The notes under the pieces were generated by a model. It saw only the letters and a list, made by a program, of their open reading frames with translations. It ran no database searches and was not told where the DNA came from. The position numbers and the translations under genes were made by a program. Of a DNA stretch of 29,296 nt, positions 6,890 through 16,014 are shown one piece after another. Position 1 is the stretch's first letter; each line of letters opens with the position of its first letter. The DNA comes from CAZLHO01 sp964559455 (GTDB lineage: Bacteria; Krumholzibacteriota; Krumholzibacteriia; LZORAL124-64-63): contig CAZLHO010000037.1 in assembly GCA_964559455.1 (NCBI GenBank), forward strand, positions 1-29,296, read 5' to 3'.

Positions 6890-9475
6890 TCAATCCTCCG
6901 TCAGCCAGGCGTCGGGCAGGGCGCCGGGCGAGAGCAGGGCCAGCGGCCCGCCGCGGGCGGCGGCCAGGTGGCGCAGGAAGTCCAGGCCGGGGTCCGTAGG
7001 CGGCGCGTTCCCGTCCGCGAGGGCGGGAAGGGGATCTTCGGCGCCGGCGAGGCCCAGCCAGGCCGCCACGCCGGCCAGATCCAGGCCCGGCCCGGGCAGC
7101 CGCAGCCTGGGCAGCGGCCAGGGCAGCAGGGGACGCGGCGGGAACTCACGGATCTCGATCTCCTCGTCGGCGTCGATGCCCGCCAGTTCGCGGGCCAGGG
7201 CCAGGGCGTCGTCCAGGCCGCCGAAGGCGTCGCAGAGGCCGCGGTCGACGGCGTCGCCTCCGGACCAGACCCGACCGCCGGCGACGCGCCGGACCTCGTC
7301 CTCATCCAGGCCGCGTCCACGGGCGACGCCGGCCACGAAATCGTCGTACATCTCCAGGATCAGTCCGCGCGCCTGCTCGCGCTCGCCGGCGGTGAGCCCG
7401 CGGGCCGGCAGGCCGAAGCCCAGCAGCGGGTAGCGGACACGGCGGAAGAGGTCGGCGTGGGCGCCCCGCCCCACGCCGTCGACGGCCAGGCCCAGCTTCT
7501 CGTGCAGCCGTTCGTCCCAGACCCACCCGCTGATGACCCCGATGGATCCCGTGGCCGTCAGGGGCGTGGTCAGGATCCGGGCCCCGTCCATGCTCAGCCA
7601 GTAGCCGCCGGAGGCGGCCACGTCGCCCTGGCTGACGACGACCGGGACGCCGGCCTTGCGCAAGGCACGGACCGAGGCGGCGACGAGGTCGCTGGGCAGG
7701 GGATCCCCGCCCGGCGAGTCCACCCGCAGCACGACGGCGCGCACGTCGCGGTCGGCGATCAGGTCGCGCAGCCGGCGGGACAGGGCGCGGCCGCGGATTC
7801 CCCGGTCCATCTCGCAGCCGCCGACGGCGTAGGCCACGGCGACCACCGGCGGCTGTCCCCAACGCTCGGCGGGATAGGTGCGCGGCTGCTCCCGCCAGGG
7901 TCCCAGGCGCCAGCCCTGCTCGAGGTGCAGATCGCGTCGCAGGTCCTCCCAGCGGCCGACCCTGTCGACCAGGCCGCGCTCGCGGGCGCGAGAGGTCAGC
8001 AGGACCACGTCCTCGTCCACCACCCGGTCGAAGTCGGCGGCGGTCAGGCCGCGGCCCAGGGCGACGTCGGCCCGAACGGCCTCGTAGATCCGGTCGATGA
8101 AGCGACCCAGCTGCTCGCGGTCGGCGGCGGACATGTCCTCGCGGCTCAGGGTCTCGACCGCCGTCTTGTGCGGGAAGAACTGCAGGGCCTCGAAGCCCAC
8201 GCCGAGGTTCTGCAGCAGGTCGCTCATGTAGGTGCGCCCGGAATCGAGCCCGGGCAGGACCAGCCGCCCGCGCGGGTCCATGCTCACCTCGTCCGCCGCC
8301 GAGGCCAGCCAGTAGCCCAGCAGGCCGGCGGTGTCGATGTGCACCAGCACCCTGCGTCCGCCGGCGCGCAGTTCCAGAAGCCGCCGGCGCAGCTCCCAGG
8401 CCAGCGACGGACGGGCCGAGAAGCCCGACAGGTTCAGCGCCACGGCCGCGACGGTGGGGTCGTCCTCGATCATGTCGAGGGTCCGCGAAAGGGACAGCCA
8501 CGCCACCCGGTCGCGCTCGAACCAGCGATGGGTCCGGTAGGTGAGGCGGAGCCCCTGCAGGTCCAGCGCCACGGCCCGGGGCGGGGGCGCCGAGCGGGGG
8601 TCCAGCTTCATCAGGTCGGTCTTGCGGATGGGGGCCTCGGGCGGATCGAGGCGCAGCGCGTAGGTGGAGGCGAGCCGGTCGCCGCCGTCGGCGAAGCGGC
8701 TCCCCGCGCGCAGTCCCAGTCCCGGCGGCGTCATGCCGAAGCTGACCACGACGTCGGGGTCGGCGCCGGGTTCGACGCTCTCGCGCAGGCCGAATCCGAC
8801 CCGGAAACCGCGGCGCGGCTGGATCTGGCAGCCGACGCCCCAGAAGCCCTCTTCCGGGCGGCGCCCATGGGCCAGTTCGTAGTCGGCGTGCAGGGTGAGC
8901 GCGGTTCCGAAGGGGCGCAGGCCCAGGTCGAAGACGCCCAGGGCGGCCGGCGACTCCACGGACCACGCGCCCGAGGCGCCCACGGAGAGCCAGGGATTCG
9001 GGCGGGCCACGCCGCCGAGGACCAGCGCCTTTTCCCGGGGCAGGTTCGCCGATCCGCCGGCGGGCCAGCGGTAGGCCAGGCCGATCTGGGCGCGCCGCGG
9101 GCCCAGCGCCAGCCCCGCTTGCCAGTCGGTGGCGTGGGGGGCGCCGGGCAGTTCGGCGTGGGTGCGATGCCGTACGGCGAGTCCGAGGCGGCGGCCCCAG
9201 CTGAAGCCCCAGTCGGCGAGGTCGCCGGCGATTCCGGGCCGATCCGTCCACCAGAAGGCCATCTCGGTGCGGCTGTTGCCGGCCCAGGCGGCGGGGTTGT
9301 GGAAGGCGGCCAGGGCTCCGCCGGTGACGCCGGGCGCCAGCAGAGCGCCGTTGTCGTCGTGGTAGGGGGCCAGGGCCGGGCCCTCGGCGGCGTCCGGAAG
9401 GGCGGGCGCGAGCAGGATCGGCGCCAGGACCGTCGCGGTCAGGACGAAGCGGAGGAGGACGGGGACGCGCGGCAC
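6890..9475 (-). CDS. sppA: Large signal peptide peptidase SppA (S49) with barrel-like N-terminal domain
   Basis: An 861-residue protein. GTG at 9475 is preferred to an in-frame ATG at 9658 because GGGAGG lies 6 bases before it and a signal peptide (about 1-30) follows at once; the longer N-terminus is arginine-rich shadow sequence. Residues about 40-280 are alternating beta strands opening with GALAAFHNPAAWAG, which resembles the NPA motif of PorV/FadL-type outer-membrane barrels. The C-terminal half is a 67K-type SppA with two S49 repeats: the catalytic Lys is K437 (PHKTAVETLS, matching the K-S/T-x-x-E of E. coli SppA) and the Ser nucleophile is S622 (DVAASGGYWLS). In the family these cleave leftover signal peptides within membranes. 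Classical SppA is inner-membrane; the barrel-like domain raises an outer-membrane location. Protease call firm, barrel inferred. Confidence 0.87.
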   Translation of the reverse strand: MPRVPVLLRFVLTATVLAPILLAPALPDAAEGPALAPYHDDNGALLAPGVTGGALAAFHNPAAWAGNSRTEMAFWWTDRPGIAGDLADWGFSWGRRLGLAVRHRTHAELPGAPHATDWQAGLALGPRRAQIGLAYRWPAGGSANLPREKALVLGGVARPNPWLSVGASGAWSVESPAALGVFDLGLRPFGTALTLHADYELAHGRRPEEGFWGVGCQIQPRRGFRVGFGLRESVEPGADPDVVVSFGMTPPGLGLRAGSRFADGGDRLASTYALRLDPPEAPIRKTDLMKLDPRSAPPPRAVALDLQGLRLTYRTHRWFERDRVAWLSLSRTLDMIEDDPTVAAVALNLSGFSARPSLAWELRRRLLELRAGGRRVLVHIDTAGLLGYWLASAADEVSMDPRGRLVLPGLDSGRTYMSDLLQNLGVGFEALQFFPHKTAVETLSREDMSAADREQLGRFIDRIYEAVRADVALGRGLTAADFDRVVDEDVVLLTSRARERGLVDRVGRWEDLRRDLHLEQGWRLGPWREQPRTYPAERWGQPPVVAVAYAVGGCEMDRGIRGRALSRRLRDLIADRDVRAVVLRVDSPGGDPLPSDLVAASVRALRKAGVPVVVSQGDVAASGGYWLSMDGARILTTPLTATGSIGVISGWVWDERLHEKLGLAVDGVGRGAHADLFRRVRYPLLGFGLPARGLTAGEREQARGLILEMYDDFVAGVARGRGLDEDEVRRVAGGRVWSGGDAVDRGLCDAFGGLDDALALARELAGIDADEEIEIREFPPRPLLPWPLPRLRLPGPGLDLAGVAAWLGLAGAEDPLPALADGNAPPTDPGLDFLRHLAAARGGPLALLSPGALPDAWLTED

Positions 9476-9656
9476 TGTGGACCTCCCGGTGGTCGGGGAT
9501 GGCGGGCGGGTTTCGAAGCCCGTCCGCAGCATAGCCGCAGCCGCCCCTCTCTTCCAAGCGCCGGATCGGCGGCGACGCTCGGCGAGGATGACGCGGCGGC
9601 GGCGATGCCGTAGGTTCCAGTCCGGAAACGACTCGAATTCCGGAAGGAGACTCGCC
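9476..9656. promoter_or_regulatory. Divergent intergenic region sppA / DUF1684 gene
   Basis: This 181-base gap lies between two genes pointing outward, so it should carry both promoters, but no convincing -35/-10 pair is visible. Near the right end TTCC and GGAA blocks recur (about 9615-9645), the last of which is the ribosome binding site of the 9657 gene. Confidence 0.25.
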
Positions 9657-10565
9657 ATGACGCTACGACGTCCGACGATGCTCGCCGCGCTGCTGCTGGT
9701 CCTGGCGGCCGGCTGCGGCGAGCGGGACGATCCCGTCTACCGCGCGGAAATCGACGGCTGGCACGCCGAACGCATCGAGCGCCTGGCCGGCGAGGAAGGC
9801 TGGCTGACCCTGGTCGGCCTGCATCCCCTGCGCGACGGGACGAACAGGATCGGTTCGGCCCCCGCGGCGGAGGTCCGGCTGCCGGATTCGGCGCCGGCCG
9901 AACTGGGCGTGATCGCCGTCGCCGGGGGCGGACTCGTCTTCACCGCCGCCGCGGACGCGGCGGTGCGCATGCGCGGCGACGATGGGACGGCGCCCGTGAC
10001 GGTGACGGCTCTGGCCACCGACGCCGACGGTCCGCCCACGGTGCTCGAGGCGGGATCGCTGGTCTTCTACGCGATCGCCAGGGGGGATCTGTTCTTCCTG
10101 CGGGTGAAGGATCGCGAGAGCGCGGTCCGCAGGGACTTCACGGGTGTCGAGCGCTATCCGGTGGCGACGCGCTGGCGGGTGACGGCCCGCCTGGAGCCCC
10201 ACGACCCGCCGCGGACCCTGGCCGTGCCCAACGTGCTGGGGCAGATCGACGAGACGCCCAGTCCTGGCGTCCTGGTCTTCGAAATCGCCGGCCGCGCATG
10301 TCGGCTGGAGCCCATGGGCGGCCCGGGCGAGCCGCTGTTCCTGGTCTTCGGCGACGCCACCAACGGCCATGCCACCTATGGCGGCGGCCGCTTCCTGTCG
10401 GCGGACGCGCCGGGGCCCGACGGCTCGGTGGTGCTGGACTTCAACAAGGCCGTCAATCCGCCCTGCGTCTTCACGTCCTTCGCGACCTGCCCGCTGCCGC
10501 CCGAGGGCAACGTGCTGGCGGTGGCCGTGGAGGCCGGCGAGAAGATGTGGGGGAGCGGGCACTGA
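9657..10565 (+). CDS. DUF1684 domain lipoprotein
   Basis: A 302-residue protein. The ATG at 9657 follows GGAAGGAG with 8-base spacing; upstream in-frame starts give only arginine-rich nonsense. The lipobox L-A-A-G-C predicts lipidation at about residue 19. The mature part shows the DUF1684 signature order: W..ER...L....GWL.L.GL..L..G.N..G at the start, a central FF-x-RV-KD segment, R-x-D-F-x-G-x-x-x-Y-P, the beta-rich middle, F.DATNG..TYGGGRFL, and the end motif LDFNKA-NPPC-F-T-CPLPP-N-L. This family is widespread in bacteria and lacks an established biochemical role. The gene stands alone between sppA and convergent metH. Family call firm; function unknown. Confidence 0.88.
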   Translation: MTLRRPTMLAALLLVLAAGCGERDDPVYRAEIDGWHAERIERLAGEEGWLTLVGLHPLRDGTNRIGSAPAAEVRLPDSAPAELGVIAVAGGGLVFTAAADAAVRMRGDDGTAPVTVTALATDADGPPTVLEAGSLVFYAIARGDLFFLRVKDRESAVRRDFTGVERYPVATRWRVTARLEPHDPPRTLAVPNVLGQIDETPSPGVLVFEIAGRACRLEPMGGPGEPLFLVFGDATNGHATYGGGRFLSADAPGPDGSVVLDFNKAVNPPCVFTSFATCPLPPEGNVLAVAVEAGEKMWGSGH

Positions 10566-10584
10566 TGAACCGGGACGACGTCAA

Positions 10585-10617
10585 GTTCCGCCCCGGGCGC
10601 GGGACCGCCTCGGCGGG
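10585..10617. terminator. Weak hairpins between convergent DUF1684 gene and metH
   Basis: Two short inverted repeats fill the 54-base gap: a 7-base-pair stem (10585-10591 with 10599-10605, one G-U pair) and a 5-base-pair stem (10606-10610 with 10613-10617). Neither has a U-tract. Position between two convergent stops supports a termination role. Confidence 0.35.
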
Positions 10618-10619
10618 AC

Positions 10620-13600
10620 TCAGACCGAGAAATACTCGGCGTCGGGGTGGTGCACGACCAGGGCGGTGACGCTGTGCTCCGGGTCCAGCTGGCAGCTCTC
10701 GGTCAGCTCCAGCCCGATGCGCCGCCAGTCCAGCATCTCGGCCAGCAGGCGCTGGTCGGCCAGCTCGGGGCAGGCGGGATAGCCGAAGCTGTAGCGGCGT
10801 CCGCGGTAGCCGCCGCGGACGACCGCCGCCGGGTCCGCGGCGTCGTCGCCGTCGATGCCCAGCTCGCGGCGCATGACCTGGTGCCAGTGCTCGGCCAGGG
10901 CCTCGGCGCTCTCGACGGCGAAGCCGTGGGCCAGCAGGTAGCCGCTGTAGTCGTCGGCGGCCATCAGGGCCGCGGTGTGGCGGGAGGCCTCGGGGCCCAT
11001 GGTCACGGCCATCACGCCCAGGACGTCGCGGGCGCCGTCGGCGCGGAAATAGTCGGCCAGGCAGCGGCGGGGGGTGCGGCCCTGGCGGGGGAAGTCCAGG
11101 CGCCAGCGGGGTTCGGCGTCGTCGGGGCCGGCGTAGATCCAGAGGTGGTCGTCCTCGGCCCGCACGGGGAACCAGCCGTAGGCGACGGCCGGCTTCAGCC
11201 AGCCCTGCTCGCGGGCGCTGCGCTTGAGTCCGGCCAGGGCCGGATCGATCTCGGCGCGTTCGAGTCGCCGGTAATCCTCGTGGGAAAGTCCGGCGCGCGT
11301 GTAGCCCCAGCGGCCCTTGACCAGGGCGGGACGGTTCAGCAGGCGCCAGATCTCGTCCAGATCGACGGCGTCGACGGTCCGGACGCCCCAGAAGGGGGGC
11401 TCGGGAACGGGATCCACCGCCGACGGCGGCGCGAAGGCGGCCTCGGTCGTAGCGGCCACGGTCGCGGGAAGCTCTTCGGGATCGCGCGGCGCGGCGGGCG
11501 GCGTCTCGCCGGCGGACAGGGTCTCGACCAGGCGCAGGCCGTCGAAGGCGTCGCGGGCGTAGTAGACCGGGCCCGGATAGATCCGGCGCAGGTCGGTCTC
11601 GACGTAGCGGCGGGTCAGGGCGGCGCCGCCCAGGACGACGGGCAGGTCCAGGCCGGCCGCGGCCATCGCCTCGAGGTTCTCCTTCATCACCACGGTCGAC
11701 TTCACCAGCAGGCCGCTCATGCCCACGGCCAGCGGTTGTTCGCGGCGCACGACCTCGATGATCTGCTCGACGGGGATCCGGATGCCCAGGTTGTCCACCC
11801 GGAAGCCGTTGTTGGTCAGGATGATGTCGACCAGGTTCTTGCCGATGTCGTGGACGTCCCCTTTGACGGTGGCGATGACGAAGCCGCCGCGCGAGGTCGA
11901 GGCGCTGCGCTCCATGTGCGGTTCGAGATGCCCGACCGCCGCCTTCATGGTCTCGGCGCTCTTCAGCACGAAGGGCAGCTGCAGGCGGCCGGAGCCGAAG
12001 AGCCGGCCCACCTCCTGCATGCCTTCGAGCAGGACGCCGTTGATGATGGCCAGGGGGTCGGCGTCGCGCAGGGCCTCGTCCAGGTCGGCGGCCATGCCGG
12101 CGGCGCGGCCCTCGACGATGCGCCGCCGCAACCGTTCGGCCACGGGCAGCTCGGCGTCGCGGGCGACGGCCTCGGCCTCCAGCGGCGGGGCGTCGGCCTC
12201 GAGCAGGGCGGCCAGGGGATCGCCGACGCCGCGGTCGTCCTCGATCAGGCGGCGGCAGGAATCGCGCAGGTCGGCGGGCAGCGAGGGCCCGGCCAGGATC
12301 TTGCCCGCGTGCAGGATGGCGGCGTCCAGCCCCGCGTCGACGGCCATCTCCAGGAAGACGCTGTTCAGCACCCGGCGCATGCGCGGCTTCAGGCCGAAGC
12401 TGACGTTCGAGAGGCCGAGGATGGTCCGAGCGCCGGGGATCTCGCGCTTGATCAGGCGCAGGCCGGCCAGGGTCTGCAGGGCGCTGTCTCGGTATTCGGC
12501 GTCGCCCGAGGCCAGGGTGAAGGTCAGGGCGTCGAAGAGCATGTCGTCGGGCCCCAGGCCGTACTCGGCGGCGAGGTCGGCCAGTCGCCGGGCCACGGCC
12601 AGTTTATGCTCGGGCGTGCGGGCCATGCCCTGCTCGTCGATGCACAGGGCCACGACCGCGGCGCCGTGGTCGCGGCAGAGGGCCAGAACCTCCCGCGCGC
12701 GATCCTCGCCGTCCTCCAGGTTGATCGAGTTGACGATGCAGCGGCCGCCCAGCCGCTCCAGGGCGGCCCCGATCGCCGCCGGGTCCGTGGAGTCGATCAT
12801 CACCGGGATCTGGATCGCGGTGTTCAGGCGCCGGGCGTACTCGGCGGTGTCGGCGACCTCGTCGCGGCCGACGTAGGCCAGGCTGACGTCCAGCACGTGG
12901 GCCCCCTCGGCCTGCTGGTCGACGGCCATGGTCGTCATGCCCTCCCAGTCCCCGGCCTGCAGCAGCTCGCGGAAGAGGCGCGATCCGTTGGCGTTCGTCC
13001 GCTCGCCGACCAGCAGCGGCCGCGGATCCTGGTCCAGCTCCACCGCCTGGTAGAGGCTGGAGAGGGCGCGCAGCGGCGTCGGGCGGCGACGCGGGGCCGG
13101 ACGGTCGCCGAGCCTCTCGACCAGGGCGCGCAGGTGCTCCGGACGGGTGCCGCAGCAGCCGCCGACCAGGCCGACGCCGAAGTCGTCGACGAAGCCGACC
13201 AGGGTCTCGGCGAAGCGGTCGGGCTCGAGGTCGTAGACCATGCGGCCGTCGACGTTGCGGGGCAGGCCGGCGTTGGGGATCACGCTGACCGGCACCGGAC
13301 TGTGGCGGCAGAGGGCGCGCACGTGCTCGCGCATGGCCTCGGGGCCGGTGGCGCAGTTCAGGCCGACGAAATCCGGCCGCAGCGGGAGCAGCGAGGCCAG
13401 GGCGGCCAGGGGCTCGGTGCCAAGCAGCATGGTCCCGGTCGTCTCGACCGTGATCTGCACGCCGATCGGCAGGTCGCGGCCCAGCCGCGCCAGCGTGCGC
13501 CGCACGGCCAGCATCGCCGCCCGGGCCTGCAGCGGGTCCTGGCAGGTCTCGATCAGCAGCAGGTCGCAGCCGCCCTCGATCAGCCCCTCGGCCAGGGGCT

Positions 13601-14021
13601 CGTAGGCGGCGGCGAGCTCGGGCAGGGCGATGTGGCCCAGGCCGGGCAGCTTCGTGCCCGGGCCCATCGAACCGGCGACGAAGCGCGACCGGCCGTCGCC
13701 GGCGCGGGCGTCGACGGCGCGGCGGGCGATCACGGCGGCCTCGCGGGCCAGGCGCCGGGCTTCGCCGCCCACGCCGTACTCGTCCAGCACGACGGCGAAG
13801 GCGCCGAAGCTGTTGGTCTCGACGATGTCGCAGCCGGCGTCCAGGAACTCGCCGTGGATGGCTTCGATCAGGTCGGGACGGGTCAGGTTCAGCCACTCGT
13901 TCAGCCCCTCGTGGCCGCCGAAGTCGGCCAGGGGCGGGGCGGCGAACTGGATGCTGGTGCCCATGCCGCCGTCGAAGACCGGCACCCGTTCCCGGAGCAG
14001 GCTGAGGAAATCAGCGCCCAT
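10620..14021 (-). CDS. metH: Cobalamin-dependent methionine synthase
   Basis: An 1133-residue cytosolic enzyme that moves a methyl group from 5-methyl-tetrahydrofolate via cobalamin to homocysteine. All four modules are present in order: homocysteine-binding domain with zinc cysteines C223 (GLNCATGP) and C289/C290 (GGCCGTRPEH); pterin-binding domain from about 335 (VGERTNANGS, MIDST, GLSNVSFGL); cobalamin cap and Rossmann domain with DVHDIG at 722-727, H724 being the lower cobalt ligand; and a reactivation domain to the C-terminus with the SAM-binding RRYSFGYPACPE segment. Length is slightly below E. coli MetH (1227). GGAGG precedes the ATG closely. It is divergent from metF, the enzyme making its methyl donor, with 97 bases between them. 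No cobalamin riboswitch is seen in that gap. Complete and probably functional. Confidence 0.97.
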   Translation of the reverse strand: MGADFLSLLRERVPVFDGGMGTSIQFAAPPLADFGGHEGLNEWLNLTRPDLIEAIHGEFLDAGCDIVETNSFGAFAVVLDEYGVGGEARRLAREAAVIARRAVDARAGDGRSRFVAGSMGPGTKLPGLGHIALPELAAAYEPLAEGLIEGGCDLLLIETCQDPLQARAAMLAVRRTLARLGRDLPIGVQITVETTGTMLLGTEPLAALASLLPLRPDFVGLNCATGPEAMREHVRALCRHSPVPVSVIPNAGLPRNVDGRMVYDLEPDRFAETLVGFVDDFGVGLVGGCCGTRPEHLRALVERLGDRPAPRRRPTPLRALSSLYQAVELDQDPRPLLVGERTNANGSRLFRELLQAGDWEGMTTMAVDQQAEGAHVLDVSLAYVGRDEVADTAEYARRLNTAIQIPVMIDSTDPAAIGAALERLGGRCIVNSINLEDGEDRAREVLALCRDHGAAVVALCIDEQGMARTPEHKLAVARRLADLAAEYGLGPDDMLFDALTFTLASGDAEYRDSALQTLAGLRLIKREIPGARTILGLSNVSFGLKPRMRRVLNSVFLEMAVDAGLDAAILHAGKILAGPSLPADLRDSCRRLIEDDRGVGDPLAALLEADAPPLEAEAVARDAELPVAERLRRRIVEGRAAGMAADLDEALRDADPLAIINGVLLEGMQEVGRLFGSGRLQLPFVLKSAETMKAAVGHLEPHMERSASTSRGGFVIATVKGDVHDIGKNLVDIILTNNGFRVDNLGIRIPVEQIIEVVRREQPLAVGMSGLLVKSTVVMKENLEAMAAAGLDLPVVLGGAALTRRYVETDLRRIYPGPVYYARDAFDGLRLVETLSAGETPPAAPRDPEELPATVAATTEAAFAPPSAVDPVPEPPFWGVRTVDAVDLDEIWRLLNRPALVKGRWGYTRAGLSHEDYRRLERAEIDPALAGLKRSAREQGWLKPAVAYGWFPVRAEDDHLWIYAGPDDAEPRWRLDFPRQGRTPRRCLADYFRADGARDVLGVMAVTMGPEASRHTAALMAADDYSGYLLAHGFAVESAEALAEHWHQVMRRELGIDGDDAADPAAVVRGGYRGRRYSFGYPACPELADQRLLAEMLDWRRIGLELTESCQLDPEHSVTALVVHHPDAEYFSV

Positions 14022-14118
14022 CCTTCCTCCGTCCCCCTCCGGACCGCCGGGTGCGTTCGCCGGCGTGTCCTGCTATCATCTCCGGAGCGAATCCGTCACC
14101 CGAGCCCCCGAGGCAGCC
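14022..14118. promoter_or_regulatory. Divergent metH/metF promoter region
   Basis: Only 97 bases separate the two start codons, so both promoters overlap here. TATCAT at 14074-14079, preceded by TGC, is a reasonable extended -10 for metF; its -35 is not recognisable. The region is too short for a cobalamin or SAM riboswitch on either side and shows no such fold. Confidence 0.35.
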
Positions 14119-15066
14119 ATGCGCATCGACGAATCCCTGGCCAGGGCCAGCGGTCCCTTCTTCAGCTTCGAGCTCACGCCGCCGGAGCGAGGAACCAGTA
14201 TAGACGACATCCACGCCAAGGTGGACCTGCTGATCCCCTATCGGCCGGCTTTCATCGACATCACGAACCACGCCGCCGATTCGTGGTTCGAGGAGCGGGA
14301 GGGCGGCAACTTCCTGCGCCACATCACCCGCAAGCGCCCCGGCACGCTGGGCCTGTGCGCGGCCCTGAAGTATCGCTACAACGTGGAAACAGTGCCACAT
14401 ATCCTCTGCCAGGGCTTCACCCGCGAGGAGACCGAGGACGCCCTGATCGAGCTCTCCTTCCTGGGCATCGACAACGTCCTGGCCGTCCGCGGCGACAACA
14501 CCGAGTGGCGCTCGGTGCGCCCCGGCGCGCGCAACCGCTACGCCGCCGACGCCGTGCGCCAGGTCGCGGCGATGAACGGAGGCCGCTACCTGCACCAGCT
14601 CTCCGACGCCCAGCACACCGATTTCTGCATCGGCGTGGCCGGCTATCCCGAGAAGCATTTCGAGGCTCCCAGCCTGGACTACGACGTCCGCTTCCTGAAG
14701 GAGAAGGTCGACGCCGGCGCCGACTACGTCGTCACCCAGATGTTCTTCGACAACGCCTGCTACTTCGATTTCGTCGCGCGCTGCCGCGCCGCCGGGATCG
14801 ACGTGCCGATCATCCCCGGCCTGAAGCTGGTGCACCGCCGGGGGCAGCTCACCAACATCCCGCGGAACTTCCACGTCGACCTGCCCGGCGACCTGGTGGA
14901 CGAGATCATGGCCGCCCGCGACGACGCCCGGGTCGCCGAGATCGGCGCCGCCCACACCCTGGCCCAGGCGCGGGGGCTGCTCGAGGGCGGCGCGCCCGGC
15001 GTGCACTTCTTCGTCTACAGCGGGGTCGAGATCGTGGCGGACGTGGTCCGGAAGCTGGACCTCTAG
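14119..15066 (+). CDS. metF: 5,10-methylenetetrahydrofolate reductase
   Basis: A 315-residue flavoenzyme reducing 5,10-methylene-tetrahydrofolate to 5-methyl-tetrahydrofolate, the substrate of MetH. The ATG at 14119 follows GAGG; the longer open frame upstream is antisense to metH. Family landmarks in order: FFSFELTPPERG near the N-terminus with the catalytic Glu, DITNHAADSW, the LRGDN-type flavin motif here as AVRGDNT, IGVAGYPEKH, YVVTQMFFDNACYFDF, and IIPGLKLV. The length fits bacterial MetF. It is divergent from metH and is followed by a perfect terminator, so it is probably a single-gene transcript. Confidence 0.95.
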   Translation: MRIDESLARASGPFFSFELTPPERGTSIDDIHAKVDLLIPYRPAFIDITNHAADSWFEEREGGNFLRHITRKRPGTLGLCAALKYRYNVETVPHILCQGFTREETEDALIELSFLGIDNVLAVRGDNTEWRSVRPGARNRYAADAVRQVAAMNGGRYLHQLSDAQHTDFCIGVAGYPEKHFEAPSLDYDVRFLKEKVDAGADYVVTQMFFDNACYFDFVARCRAAGIDVPIIPGLKLVHRRGQLTNIPRNFHVDLPGDLVDEIMAARDDARVAEIGAAHTLAQARGLLEGGAPGVHFFVYSGVEIVADVVRKLDL

Positions 15067-15087
15067 TTCATCGTCGGCAGGGACAGA

Positions 15088-15118
15088 GGAACGGCCGGGT
15101 CTCCCCGGCCGTTCCCTT
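15088..15118 (+). terminator. Intrinsic terminator of metF
   Basis: A perfect 12-base-pair stem (15088-15099 with 15104-15115) closed by a TCTC tetraloop lies 21 bases after the metF stop, followed by CTTG. It also faces the end of the convergent caspase-like gene at 15169 and could serve both. Confidence 0.75.
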
Positions 15119-15168
15119 GCGGTCTGCGGTGTTCGCGGTCGCGTCTCCGGCGGCCGTTGCGGGGCGGG

Positions 15169-16014
15169 CTAGAGGTCCAGGTCGCCGACGTAGGCGTCGA
15201 GGTAGGACGGAGCGACCTTGATGCGCCGGTAGGGCGCGGCCCAATCCTTCATCTTCTGGCAGGCGTAGGCGCAGTCGTCCTCGTAGTAGACGAAGCCCTG
15301 CAGATCGAAGCCTTCCATCTGGTAGTAGGTGAAGACCCCGTTCTGCATCGTGGCGTCGCCGTCGTAGGAGTATCGCCTCTCGTCGGAGGCGACGGCTATG
15401 ACGCGGCCGTTCGCGTTCAGCTCGGTGGCCATCAGGCCGATCTGGCAGGCGTCGAAGGCGAAGGCGATCTTCGTGCTGCCGACCCCGGCGAACATGTCGC
15501 CGAACCAGGCCGCGGTGATGTAGGTGAGGTCGGCGGTGACGATCTTGCCCCGCGAGCCGTGGCCCGAGTAGGTGAAGGCGATCTCGTTGCCGGCGATGCT
15601 GTGCGCGACGAGGTCGGCGACGGCGGCCTGGATGGCGGCGCCGGTGGCCTGGCCGTCGATCAGGGCCGTGACCTGGTAGCCCTCGGTCTGCAGGCGGGCC
15701 TTCCAGTCCAGGGCGTCGTCGTCGCAGTACTGCAGGTCGTTGGCGGTGCCGGCGTAGTCCGAGATGCCGACCACCAGGGCGTACTTGGCGCCCTTGGCGT
15801 CGCTCTGGACCGGACGCACGGCGAAGGCGTCCGCCGCGGTCAGGGTGTGCTGCAGCTGGACATCCTCGGGGCGGGTGTCGATGAACTCCGGGCGCTGGAA
15901 GACGGTCCCGTCGGGCAGGTCGGCGTCGCCGGCCGGGGCGAGGGGGCCGTCGTCGCTGCAGCCGGCGAGGGCCGCGAGCAGTACGAGGATGCCGATGGCG
16001 AACAGCTTCTTCAT
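15169..16014 (-). CDS. Caspase-like (peptidase C14) lipoprotein
   Basis: A 281-residue protein with a lipobox L-A-G-C, so Cys19 should be lipidated and the protein anchored on the periplasmic side of a membrane. After a linker, residues about 75-215 form a caspase-like p20 fold: KYALVVGISDYAG opening strand with D93-type acidic cluster (NDLQYCDDDA), the catalytic-type His in YSGHGSRG (H152) and the Cys in FDACQIG (C190). Bacterial orthocaspases/metacaspases use this His-Cys pair to cut after Arg or Lys. The stretch after 215 (Tyr- and Asp-rich, with two cysteines near 250) is not recognised. GGGAGG precedes the ATG. A membrane-anchored, exported member is less common than cytosolic ones. Substrate unknown. 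Confidence 0.85.
   Translation of the reverse strand: MKKLFAIGILVLLAALAGCSDDGPLAPAGDADLPDGTVFQRPEFIDTRPEDVQLQHTLTAADAFAVRPVQSDAKGAKYALVVGISDYAGTANDLQYCDDDALDWKARLQTEGYQVTALIDGQATGAAIQAAVADLVAHSIAGNEIAFTYSGHGSRGKIVTADLTYITAAWFGDMFAGVGSTKIAFAFDACQIGLMATELNANGRVIAVASDERRYSYDGDATMQNGVFTYYQMEGFDLQGFVYYEDDCAYACQKMKDWAAPYRRIKVAPSYLDAYVGDLDL

Noticed and set aside
6557..9613. A 1018-codon open frame on the plus strand
   Set aside because: Antisense to the large SppA gene, low complexity, no recognisable domain.
14022..14118. Possible cobalamin or SAM riboswitch before metH or metF
   Set aside because: The gap is only 97 bases, shared by two promoters, and shows neither a B12-box-like sequence nor a terminator-antiterminator fold.
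10647..15221. A 1524-codon open frame on the plus strand across metH and metF
   Set aside because: It is antisense to metH with every motif of MetH intact on the other strand, is Gly/Ala/Gln/His-rich shadow sequence, and starts without a ribosome binding site. Long antisense frames are expected at this GC content.
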